From Halobacillus kuroshimensis DSM 18393 (GTDB lineage: Bacteria > Bacillota > Bacilli > Bacillales > Halobacillaceae), in NCBI RefSeq assembly GCF_000425705.1, contig NZ_AUDY01000013.1, forward strand, positions 124,001 through 188,000: a DNA stretch of 64,000 bases. The letters run 5' to 3'. How positions within the stretch are numbered: the first letter of the stretch is position 1; each line of letters starts with the position of its first letter. Below, piece after piece: positions 24,319 to 32,008 of this stretch. Position numbers and translations under genes: made by a program. The notes beneath the pieces are model-generated. The model was not told the origin of the DNA and made no database searches. It saw only the letters and a list, made by a program, of their open reading frames with translations.

Positions 24319-24332
24319 TGTAAACGGTTTCA
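24319..24332. promoter_or_regulatory. Candidate CcpA (cre) site
   Basis: TGTAAACGGTTTCA fits the catabolite-response consensus TGWNANCGNTNWCA at every position. It lies about 43 bases upstream of the -35 box of the proline operon, where an activator rather than a repressor would sit. Nothing else stands out in the gap 24333-24508. Confidence 0.4.
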
Positions 24333-24516
24333 AAGAGAGATATTTCGCAGTCATCGCTTCTCATCGGAAATAATCTCGTCTCATGGATGTATTTGCGCCT
24401 TGAATTTTTAAGAAATGCTCGACAAAACCGAATTGTTGGAATAATCATTTATTTTCTCTTTTTCTTTCCCCACTCATCTGAAAAACCGCCCATTCCTTTT
24501 TTATGCATAAAAAAAG

Positions 24517-24544
24517 CTGCTTCTGGTCAAAGGACCAGAAGCAG
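24517..24544 (-). terminator. Terminator of the thioredoxin-like gene
   Basis: CTGCTTCTGGTC and GACCAGAAGCAG pair perfectly across four bases, with a run of T on the minus strand. Confidence 0.88.
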
Positions 24545-24548
24545 GCGT

Positions 24549-24878
24549 TCAGCTTTCGTTTATAAAATGATTTAATTTAGCGAGCTGCTGATTGAGTTCA
24601 CCGATCGGCACGAAGCGGGCTTTCCGGAAGAGCTCTTTCCCTTCCGAATAGACAAGAACGGCCGGTACAGTCATCACAGAGTAATGACCGGCAACCTGGG
24701 GTACTTCATCTGCATTCACGTGGCGGGCCTTTATGCTCGGATAATCAGCCAGCAGATCCTCCACTTGAGGTAGAAGACCATGACAAACGGAGCAGCCCGG
24801 TCTGGATACATAAACAATCGAGAGCATTTCCTCATTTACAAAAGCATCTAAATCTTCAATGGAGTGTATATAATCCAT
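24549..24878 (-). CDS. Thioredoxin family protein
   Basis: A 109-residue thioredoxin-fold protein with the redox motif CSVC (RPGCSVCHGLLPQVE near 27-41) and the cis-Pro loop VMTVPAVLVYSEGKE near 68. The CSVC pair differs from the CGPC of housekeeping thioredoxin, so it is a YtpP-like side-branch member. The ribosome site GAGGTGAG supports ATG 24878; GTG 24887 lies inside that site. It is a cytosolic single-gene unit. Confidence 0.82.
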   Translation of the reverse strand: MDYIHSIEDLDAFVNEEMLSIVYVSRPGCSVCHGLLPQVEDLLADYPSIKARHVNADEVPQVAGHYSVMTVPAVLVYSEGKELFRKARFVPIGELNQQLAKLNHFINES

Positions 24879-24940
24879 TTGTCTCACCTCGAGTTCATTA
24901 TATCAGCTTCTAAACCAAAATTCCTTTCACACGCCTCTTT

Positions 24941-25555
24941 CTACTGAAGACGTGGAGGGAAAGGCTGCTCATGATACTTGTTTTCGACTTCCTTAAATAA
25001 ATCCTCACCGGACGGGCTTTCTGAGGAAGGCTGGACTGCTTGATCCGGATGCAGCTTGGAAGCCAGCAGATGAAGCTGCTGCTTTAAGTCTTCCACGTCC
25101 TGCTTGGTCGCAGGCTGCTTACTTTCTTTCAGCTCAAAACCGAGCTGGCCGTTCGGCTCAAGGGTGGCCGATTTCAAATCTTGAATACAGGAAACACTCG
25201 ACTGACGGAGTTTCATTTCCAATTGGTCCACAGTGAAACGAAGCTTCTTCAAATTCTTTTCGTTCAGCTGGCCATTTTCAATAATGGAGACCGATCTTCC
25301 TGTTAGAAAACGTTCCATAAAATCAAATTTCACCTGGGAATATTCCATCGCCATCAGGGTTAGGACAAGCACACCTCCGACACCAAACGTCACCCAGATG
25401 TTTTTTCCTGCTACCGGCTGAATCAATAACGACCCGATGGCAATCATAATGACCGTCTGGGACAAGGTCATCTGGGAAATCGACTTCCGGCCGGCGATGC
25501 GCAGAATAATCGTACCTGCAAGAATGATTAATACAGCTTTCCATATCCAATCCAT
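24941..25555 (-). CDS. DUF421 (YetF-like) membrane protein
   Basis: A 204-residue DUF421 protein: three N-terminal membrane segments (about 4-22, 33-50 and 55-73), LRIAGRKSISQMT near 22, then the cytosolic domain with TGRSVSIIENGQLNEKNLKKLRFTVDQL. Members are linked to spore and membrane functions, but the biochemical role is unknown. The last 60 residues are a hydrophilic tail with a short coiled coil. ATG 25555 follows GAGGTG; the upstream GTG is rejected. Confidence 0.85.
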   Translation of the reverse strand: MDWIWKAVLIILAGTIILRIAGRKSISQMTLSQTVIMIAIGSLLIQPVAGKNIWVTFGVGGVLVLTLMAMEYSQVKFDFMERFLTGRSVSIIENGQLNEKNLKKLRFTVDQLEMKLRQSSVSCIQDLKSATLEPNGQLGFELKESKQPATKQDVEDLKQQLHLLASKLHPDQAVQPSSESPSGEDLFKEVENKYHEQPFPPRLQ

Positions 25556-25728
25556 AAAAGACACCTCGATTCCATACGAAGGCTGAAAACCTGATTTAAA
25601 ACCCGAACCAGCTTCTCAAACCGTCCGCTTATGTACCCAATCGTTTCCTATCTCCTTCATACGTTGTCCTGAACAGATGAAAATATCCCCTTCCGCTCCA
25701 CGGCATCCAAGATTCGGGAGATAAAAAA

Positions 25729-25759
25729 GCTTATAGAAAAACAAGGTTTCTCTACAAGC
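25729..25759 (-). terminator. Lone repeat-end hairpin acting as terminator
   Basis: On the minus strand GCTTGTAGAGAAAC pairs with the near-complement GTTTTTCTATAAGC and is followed by TTTTTT, 15 bases after the stop of the gene at 25774. The arm is identical to the end hairpin of repeat copy B, so this is probably a solo end of the same repeat family. Confidence 0.65.
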
Positions 25760-25773
25760 AGAACATCGTTCCC

Positions 25774-26643
25774 CTATTCTTTGTTCCGGTAAAGCTTCCA
25801 ATAGCTGTAGTCATGGACAGCGATCCCCGCATAGCCGGGGTGTCCGGAAAAGCTTTGGTTCAATCCGTTCAACTCCTGTTCCATCTGACCAGGTGCGCTG
25901 TCATAGAAAGTGGTATAACTGCCTTCATCCGTCTTGATGACATTCACAGCAATAACCACCGATTTATCTTGATTGGCTGCCTGTTCGATGAGAGGGGAAG
26001 CAATATGTTTAATTCCGTTTTTTCCTTCCGTATAATCCCTGTAAGCCATAATCGTCATGGAATCCAATTGAGACAGCATCCATGAGCTGAGCGATTCACT
26101 TTCCCCCGGCACTTGTAAATCATTCACCCAAAATGGAAAATCTCCACTCAATTGAAGATCCTGGCCTGTTTTTTCAACTTCTTGTCTTAGGAACGTGACA
26201 TTACCCATCCATTGAGCAATCACTTCATCCCTGGCCGCATCCCACTCAGGCAGAAGGTAAGGCTCGATATCCATATGGATCCCTTTGAATCCTGCTTCAT
26301 TTGGAACGTCTTGATTATAATTCCTGACCAAAGAAATAAAGGTAGAGAGACTATCCTGATGTTTGTCCAGCGCCCAATTAGGATCACCACCAAGGGCATA
26401 CACTTGGATATTATGGGCGGAAGCTTCTTCTATAAACGCCTTTACACGCTCCCTGTCCAATCCTTTTATACTGATGTGCAGATAGATTAAATTCACTTCC
26501 TGCTCTTCAGCGAATTCTATATTATCCTCTATGCTTCCTTCCATCTCGTCCAAATCCCAGATCCAGGTAGCCTTCACTTTTGATGGCTGACTCATGTATA
26601 TGCCCACCCCAACGATGAGAAGAAACAGCATGACCGATCCCAT
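25774..26643 (-). CDS. Membrane-anchored TIM-barrel-like putative glycosidase, single domain
   Basis: A 289-residue protein with an N-terminal signal anchor (residues 3-18) and one extracellular domain of about 260 residues. Related domains occur twice in the 560-residue protein at 37152. The likely active-site strand is GFKGIHMDIEPYLLPEW, with Asp125 and Glu127; other shared blocks are VYALGGDPNWAL and MTIMAYRDYTEGKNGI. A glycoside hydrolase role is inferred from this pattern and the polysaccharide cluster. The frame is open to 26793, but the hairpin at 26674-26709 lies there, so I take ATG 26643; its ribosome site is poor. Confidence 0.65.
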   Translation of the reverse strand: MGSVMLFLLIVGVGIYMSQPSKVKATWIWDLDEMEGSIEDNIEFAEEQEVNLIYLHISIKGLDRERVKAFIEEASAHNIQVYALGGDPNWALDKHQDSLSTFISLVRNYNQDVPNEAGFKGIHMDIEPYLLPEWDAARDEVIAQWMGNVTFLRQEVEKTGQDLQLSGDFPFWVNDLQVPGESESLSSWMLSQLDSMTIMAYRDYTEGKNGIKHIASPLIEQAANQDKSVVIAVNVIKTDEGSYTTFYDSAPGQMEQELNGLNQSFSGHPGYAGIAVHDYSYWKLYRNKE

Positions 26644-26673
26644 AATGCTTTTTCTTCTGGAGAATTTTTGTTT

Positions 26674-26709
26674 AAAGAAAGACCTTTCAGCATTGAAAGG
26701 TCTTTCTTT
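26674..26709 (-). terminator. Hairpin after the GlmU-like gene
   Basis: A perfect 15-bp inverted repeat, AAAGAAAGACCTTTC and GAAAGGTCTTTCTTT, with a six-base loop starts 8 bases after the stop. The U-run is interrupted, so some read-through into the next gene is possible. Confidence 0.65.
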
Positions 26710-26716
26710 CTGTAAT

Positions 26717-27697
26717 TTAGTTAACATAGGGCAGAGAACTGATATCATTGGTTCTTGAGAAATTTTTAACTTTTGTACGGTCCGCCGCTTCATAATTCTC
26801 CAGATCCACGTCCGGACCGATGATGCAGTTCGTTCCTATTTTCGTTTTTCCTCTTAAATGCGTCCTCGGTTCAATCACCGTATCGATGCCGATAGTTACG
26901 TCAGCACCTATGTAAGTAGAGAAGGGATCAATAATCGTTACTCCATTTTCCATATGAAATTCAATGATGCGTTTCTGTAATATCTTCTCCGCCTTCGCAA
27001 GCTGGGTTCGATCATTAATGCCGAGTCCTTCTTCAACGTCCGGCATCCGGGCTGCTGAGATTCGCTCCCCTTTTCGCTGCAGGACCTCAACGACGTCCGG
27101 CAGATAATATTCCCCCTGCTCATTGTCCGTTGACACAAGATCCAAGGCTTCGAATAACAGCTGGTTATCGAAACAGAAAATACCTGAATTCACCTCGTTG
27201 ACGGCACGCTCCTGCTCGGAAGCATCCTTTTCTTCAACAATCCGTTCCACCTGTCCCTGTTCATTACGAATAATCCTTCCATAGCCCGCGGGGTCGTCCG
27301 GCTGCATTGTCAGAATGGTAGCGGCTGCGTTTGTCTCCTGATGAAGTTCCAGACAATCAGCTAACGTTCCGCTGGATATGAGCGGCGTATCTCCTGTAAT
27401 GATCAGCGTACTGCCTTCACGATGACCCAGCTGCTCATGAGACATTTTCACGGCATGAGCTGTGCCGAGCTGTTCCGCTTGATAAGCATAATCTACGGTC
27501 GAACCCAGCTGTTCCTGTATTCGTTCACTCTGATGACCCACGACGGTAACGATCTCATCGATGGAAAGGTGCTTCAGCTGATCAATCACATGTTCGACCA
27601 TAGGTTTTCCACAAACCTTATGAAGAACTTTCGGAAGATCGGATTTCATCCTTGTTCCTTTACCTGCAGCTAATACAACAGCAAACGTTTCACTCAT
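26717..27697 (-). CDS. Truncated GlmU-like UDP-GlcNAc pyrophosphorylase
   Basis: 326 residues, against about 455 for GlmU. The uridylyltransferase domain is complete: VVLAAGKGTRMKSDLPKVLHKVCGKPM near 7-33, GTAHAV near 77 and ITGDTPL near 99. The left-handed beta-helix is cut off after about three hexapeptide turns, so the acetyltransferase active site is missing. It probably makes UDP-GlcNAc from GlcNAc-1-P for the polysaccharide pathway, with acetylation left to a housekeeping GlmU. The ribosome site GGGGGA precedes ATG 27697, and the frame ends cleanly without sign of a recent frameshift. Confidence 0.85.
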   Translation of the reverse strand: MSETFAVVLAAGKGTRMKSDLPKVLHKVCGKPMVEHVIDQLKHLSIDEIVTVVGHQSERIQEQLGSTVDYAYQAEQLGTAHAVKMSHEQLGHREGSTLIITGDTPLISSGTLADCLELHQETNAAATILTMQPDDPAGYGRIIRNEQGQVERIVEEKDASEQERAVNEVNSGIFCFDNQLLFEALDLVSTDNEQGEYYLPDVVEVLQRKGERISAARMPDVEEGLGINDRTQLAKAEKILQKRIIEFHMENGVTIIDPFSTYIGADVTIGIDTVIEPRTHLRGKTKIGTNCIIGPDVDLENYEAADRTKVKNFSRTNDISSLPYVN

Positions 27698-27717
27698 CTT
27701 TTTTCCCCCATTCTTAT

Positions 27718-27888
27718 TTATTCCTCGATTGGCTGGATAATTGGCCTTAACTGCTCCATTACCTCATCAATAATCTGACGGTCGGTTTGGATGCTTTCGT
27801 TTTCCACCTTTTCATATACCCCCAGCATCAGCCCTTCTAAATTACTTTTATTCAGTTTTGTCTGCTGCCGTTCCATGACCTCCATCAT
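27718..27888 (-). CDS. Small ORF between glmS and the GlmU-like gene
   Basis: A 56-codon frame starting ATGATG 8 bases after the glmS stop and ending 20 bases before the next gene. The product is soluble and helical (for example NLEGLMLGVYEKVENESIQ then DRQIIDEVMEQLRP). Its ribosome site is weak (GAGTAGG inside the glmS end), which suggests coupling to glmS. Alternative starts are at 27885 and 27876. I do not recognise the family. Confidence 0.5.
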   Translation of the reverse strand: MMEVMERQQTKLNKSNLEGLMLGVYEKVENESIQTDRQIIDEVMEQLRPIIQPIEE

Positions 27889-27896
27889 TTGGATGC

Positions 27897-29729
27897 CTAC
27901 TCGACCGTAACGCTCTTCGCAAGGTTTCTTGGTTTGTCGACATCGTTACCAAGAGCGAGCGACGTATAATAGGCGATTAATTGTAAAGGAATGACCGTCA
28001 GCAGCGGTGTCAGAATAGATGGAGTGTTCGGAATATAGCACGTTTCATCTACATACTCCCATATATCCAGATTGCCTTCTTCTGCGACCCCCAGTACCTG
28101 CGCTCCACGGGCTTTCACTTCCTTAACATTCCCGAGCATTTTCTCACTCACTTCATCCTGTGTAATTAGAGCAATAACTGGTGTGCCTTCTTCGATCAAG
28201 GCAAGCGTTCCGTGCTTCAATTCCCCTGCTGCATAAGCTTCCGAATGAATATAGGAGATTTCCTTCAGTTTCAAAGATCCTTCCAGCGCTACCGCATGAT
28301 CCAGTCCCCGCCCGAGGAAAAAGACACTTTTGGCATCTTTGATGGAATCACTGTACCAGCGGATTCCCTGAGAGTGCTCCAGCATGCCCTCGATTTTCTC
28401 CGGCAGTTCGATGATGGACTCAATCAGCTGCTTGTATTTTTGTTCCGTGACGGTTTGTTTACTTTCGGCAAGATACAGACCTAATAAGTAAAATGACAGC
28501 ACTTGTGTGGTGTACGCTTTTGTAGAAGCTACAGCAATCTCAGGGCCGGCCATTGTCAGAATCACTTCATCTGCTTCACGGGCGATGGAGCTTCCGACAA
28601 CGTTCGTTATGGCCAGGACATTCGCTCCAAGACGTTGACTTTGACGCAGTGCGGCCAGAGTATCTGCTGTTTCTCCAGATTGGCTGACAACAATGACCAA
28701 TGTCTTCTCGTCTATGATCGGGCGTCGATAGCGGAATTCCGAAGCCACTTCAACATCGACTGGAATACGTGTCAGCTCCTCGATCACATGTTTACCGATC
28801 AATCCTGCATGATAAGCTGTCCCACAGGCTACAATCGTGATTTTGTTCCATTGCTGAATGGTTTCAGGTGACCAATGCAGTTCCTCAAAGTCCACACGTT
28901 TCGCTTCCTGATCAAGACGGCCGGTCATTGTTTTCCGAAGTGCCGTTGGCTGTTCGAAAATCTCTTTCAGCATAAAGTGGTCATACCCATTTTTCTCAGC
29001 CTGTTCCATATCCCAGTCCACACGGAAAATATCGCGCGTCAATTCCTTTCCTGTCTCCGTTTCCATCAGCGTGACCCCTTCTTTTGAAAGGATTGCCATC
29101 TCGCCGTCTTCCAAAATATAAACATCACGTGTATGTTCAAGCAGAGCGGGGATGTCGGAGCTGATCAGGGATTCTCCATCGCCGGATCCGATGATGAGGG
29201 GACTGGCTTCACGCACAGCATACAACCGCTCTGGATCATGCTCAGAAACAATTCCAAGCGCATAGGCTCCTTCCAGTCTATCTACCACTTTCTGGATGGT
29301 CGAGACCATTTCTCCATCATATAAATGAGAGAATAGGTGTGAAATCACTTCGGAATCCGTTTCAGAAGTAAAGGAATAGCCTGCCTCCTTCATTTCCCGC
29401 TTAATTTCCATATAGTTCTCAATAATACCGTTATGGACGACAGCAAATTTGGATTGCTCATCCAGATGCGGATGGGAATTCTCATCTGAAGGACGCCCGT
29501 GTGTAGCCCATCGGGTATGACCGATTCCGATCGACCCAGCAAGCGGAGCCCCCTCCAATTTTTCTTCCAACACTTCGAGTCTTCCTTTAGACTTCTCATG
29601 CTGAAGGGTTTCCCCGTCGTTCAATGCGATACCAACAGAGTCATAGCCGCGATATTCCAGCTTACGCAGTCCTTCTGTTAATACACGCTGTGTTTCTTTA
29701 TCTCCAACATATCCCATGATTCCGCACAT
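27897..29729 (-). CDS. glmS: Glutamine-fructose-6-phosphate aminotransferase
   Basis: A 610-residue GlmS that makes glucosamine-6-phosphate. The N-terminal Ntn glutaminase domain starts MCGIMGYVG with Cys2 as nucleophile; two SIS sugar-isomerase domains follow (VACGTAYHAG and VVSQSGETADT near 300-355), ending DKPRNLAKSVTVE. I see no glmS ribozyme in the 50 bases before it, so this copy is probably controlled with the polysaccharide operon and may be a second glmS in the genome. Confidence 0.93.
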   Translation of the reverse strand: MCGIMGYVGDKETQRVLTEGLRKLEYRGYDSVGIALNDGETLQHEKSKGRLEVLEEKLEGAPLAGSIGIGHTRWATHGRPSDENSHPHLDEQSKFAVVHNGIIENYMEIKREMKEAGYSFTSETDSEVISHLFSHLYDGEMVSTIQKVVDRLEGAYALGIVSEHDPERLYAVREASPLIIGSGDGESLISSDIPALLEHTRDVYILEDGEMAILSKEGVTLMETETGKELTRDIFRVDWDMEQAEKNGYDHFMLKEIFEQPTALRKTMTGRLDQEAKRVDFEELHWSPETIQQWNKITIVACGTAYHAGLIGKHVIEELTRIPVDVEVASEFRYRRPIIDEKTLVIVVSQSGETADTLAALRQSQRLGANVLAITNVVGSSIAREADEVILTMAGPEIAVASTKAYTTQVLSFYLLGLYLAESKQTVTEQKYKQLIESIIELPEKIEGMLEHSQGIRWYSDSIKDAKSVFFLGRGLDHAVALEGSLKLKEISYIHSEAYAAGELKHGTLALIEEGTPVIALITQDEVSEKMLGNVKEVKARGAQVLGVAEEGNLDIWEYVDETCYIPNTPSILTPLLTVIPLQLIAYYTSLALGNDVDKPRNLAKSVTVE

Positions 29730-29778
29730 TGTCGTTCATCCCCTTTATAATAAGTAGTTTTAAGCTTTCTGTGATTGA

Positions 29779-31137
29779 TTACAGAGCAATGGATTCGTGC
29801 TGTTTTTTGTTCACTTTCGAAGCCGTCCCAAGTTTATGAATGTGTGGTTGATCGAAGGCTTGGAAAGCGTTTCTTGTATCTACAATCGGAACTCCTAATT
29901 CCGCCAGTTCATGATAATCAAAGTCGCTGTGGTTCGTGACCATAACGAGGCAGTCGTACTCTTTCAACTGTTCTTTATCATAAGGAACCGAGTGGACGAC
30001 TTCTCCATCATCATCCAGGAAGCTGTGGGCATGAGGGTCATGATACTCCACGTTCGCTCCGTTTTCTTTGTATAGTTCATAGAGATACAGCCCCGGCGAT
30101 TCACGGAGATCACTGATATTCGGTTTATAGGCCATACCGAGAATAAGGATTTTAGAATCATTGATGGACTTCCCATGAATATTCAATACCTGTGACGTCT
30201 TTCCAACGACGACGTCCGGCATATTGCTGTTGATCGACTGGGCCAGATCGATGAACTTGCTATAGAATCGGAATCCTTTGGCTTTCCAGGACAAGTACAT
30301 CGGATCCAGAGGGATACAGTGACCGCCGATTCCCGGTCCCGGTTGGAACTTCATAAAGCCGAATGGTTTCGTTGCCGCTGCATCAATTACCTCCCACACA
30401 TCGATATCCATACGTTCACACATCATTGCAATCTCGTTGACAAAAGCAATATTGACGCTTCGGAACGTATTTTCAAGAAGCTTGGACATCTCTGCAACTT
30501 TTGGTGATGTCACAGGAACAACGTTTGGAATGTAATTTCTATAGAGAAGCCCTCCGACTGTATTACATTTCTCTGTCATACCGCCCATAACTTTCGGCAT
30601 GTTATGCGTGTTGAAGGACTGATTCCCAGGATCCACTCGTTCAGGTGAATAACAAAGGAAGATATCTTCGCCTTCCACGTACCCCATACGATTGAATTCC
30701 TTCAAAATCAGCTCTTCGGTCGTCCCCGGATATGTGGTACTTTCCAGCGTCACGAGCATCCCTTTTTTCATAAAAGGCTTCATGCTGTTGATCACGCCTG
30801 TAATATAGGAGGTATCCGGATCCTGGTTCTCACTTAATGGGGTAGGTACACAAATGCTGACAGCATCCAGGTCTTTAACGACTTCATAGTCACTTGTTGG
30901 AAAGAACCGATCCGTGGCAAGCGCCTGCTGCAAATCGTCATCCGCAATATCGTTGATGTAGGAATGCCCCTCACGCAGCGACTCAATCTTCTTCTGGTCC
31001 AAATCGATGCCACATACGTTGAATCCTGCTTTCACCATTTCGACAGCCAGTGGCAGCCCGACATACCCCATACCGACGACTCCGATGTTTGCTTTCTTCA
31101 TTTCAATCTTCTGAGACAGCTGTTCAAAATATCCCAT
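29779..31137 (-). CDS. UDP-N-acetylglucosamine 6-dehydrogenase (WbpA/TviB-like)
   Basis: A 452-residue nucleotide-sugar dehydrogenase oxidising C6 of a UDP-N-acetylhexosamine to the uronate. The NAD site is VVGMGYVGLPLAVEM near 20-34; the catalytic Cys is Cys274 in GPGIGGHCIPLDPMYLSWKAK, a pattern typical of WbpA/VipA enzymes acting on UDP-GlcNAc rather than of WecC. It implies a uronic-acid amino sugar in the polymer. It lies between the receiver-like gene and glmS. Confidence 0.88.
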   Translation of the reverse strand: MGYFEQLSQKIEMKKANIGVVGMGYVGLPLAVEMVKAGFNVCGIDLDQKKIESLREGHSYINDIADDDLQQALATDRFFPTSDYEVVKDLDAVSICVPTPLSENQDPDTSYITGVINSMKPFMKKGMLVTLESTTYPGTTEELILKEFNRMGYVEGEDIFLCYSPERVDPGNQSFNTHNMPKVMGGMTEKCNTVGGLLYRNYIPNVVPVTSPKVAEMSKLLENTFRSVNIAFVNEIAMMCERMDIDVWEVIDAAATKPFGFMKFQPGPGIGGHCIPLDPMYLSWKAKGFRFYSKFIDLAQSINSNMPDVVVGKTSQVLNIHGKSINDSKILILGMAYKPNISDLRESPGLYLYELYKENGANVEYHDPHAHSFLDDDGEVVHSVPYDKEQLKEYDCLVMVTNHSDFDYHELAELGVPIVDTRNAFQAFDQPHIHKLGTASKVNKKQHESIAL

Positions 31138-31163
31138 TCCTGATCCCTCTCTTTTTATAAGAT

Positions 31164-31982
31164 TTATTTAGAAACGCTCACGAGTCTTTTCATCCGTGCT
31201 TCAAGCTCTACAAGTGAAAAGGGCTTGGTCATATAATCGGAGACACCATAATCAAACGTGCGCCTCACGTCTTCTTCTAATTGTTTATTTGTAAGAACTA
31301 TGATTTCTGTCGACTTTTTGGAATCTTCGTCGATGTTCTTGATTTGATTGATGAACTGATAGCCTCCCAGAGCGGACAGATTGATTTCCGTAATAACAAG
31401 ATCCGGCAGGACATTTTGATAAACATCCACACCCGTTTTCCCGTCTTCTGCTGTATGGACGACATACCCTTTCCCCTGCAAGTAGTTTGTCAGCAACTGG
31501 ACTAAGCTTTGATCACTATCGACAAGCAGCACGGATTTCGTTGATTGATCCTTTTCCTTCTGTCCTTGATAAACATGGATATCGTTCGTTTGGTGATTTC
31601 CATCAATGATTTTCCAAAGCATATCAAACATCATTTGTTCTGCGTGGTCGCTGTTTTCAGGAAAGCTCCCCACCCATAAATCTCCGGTAAGCTGGCGGTT
31701 CCGGCTTAACACATCTTTCACGTGCAGCGATAGAAAATGGGTATATGCCAAGGCACAGCCATCTAGCAGTATGCCAAGAATCTTTTCCTGTGGATCGTAA
31801 CTGACTTGAAAGGCGGTACCCGGCTCTTCCTTTTCCAAATACGCTTCCATTTCCCTGACCCCTGCTTCATTCATATCTGCACGGGCCAGAATCATCCCGC
31901 ATGATAATTGGCTGCTCTGATAATAGTGAAGAAAATGATTAAACGATTGAATGATCCGGGAACCAATATGAGTCGCTGCCAT
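31164..31982 (-). CDS. Receiver-like protein with Glu at the phospho-acceptor position
   Basis: A 272-residue soluble protein. Residues 149-270 are a receiver domain (VLLVDSD, VITEINLSALGGYQF, VLTNK, MTKPF), but the acceptor Asp is Glu199 and the acidic pair is Asp155-Ser156. Thr231 and Lys253 remain. It is therefore either locked on or a phosphorylation-independent adaptor. The first 130 residues have a beta-alpha pattern that could be a degenerate GGDEF-like domain; I see no GGDEF or I-site motif. It sits directly after the glycosyltransferase gene. Confidence 0.75.
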   Translation of the reverse strand: MAATHIGSRIIQSFNHFLHYYQSSQLSCGMILARADMNEAGVREMEAYLEKEEPGTAFQVSYDPQEKILGILLDGCALAYTHFLSLHVKDVLSRNRQLTGDLWVGSFPENSDHAEQMMFDMLWKIIDGNHQTNDIHVYQGQKEKDQSTKSVLLVDSDQSLVQLLTNYLQGKGYVVHTAEDGKTGVDVYQNVLPDLVITEINLSALGGYQFINQIKNIDEDSKKSTEIIVLTNKQLEEDVRRTFDYGVSDYMTKPFSLVELEARMKRLVSVSK

Positions 31983-32008
31983 TTTCCACCCTCCTTTTTT
32001 TAGTTCGG

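Noticed and set aside
26643-26793. Longer N terminus for the single-domain glycosidase-like protein
   Set aside because: It would translate through the end of the GlmU-like gene and its 15-bp terminator hairpin; the signal anchor begins right after ATG 26643.
29730-29778. glmS ribozyme before the polysaccharide-cluster glmS
   Set aside because: Only 49 bases separate glmS from the previous gene, too short for the ribozyme, and its conserved core is not seen.
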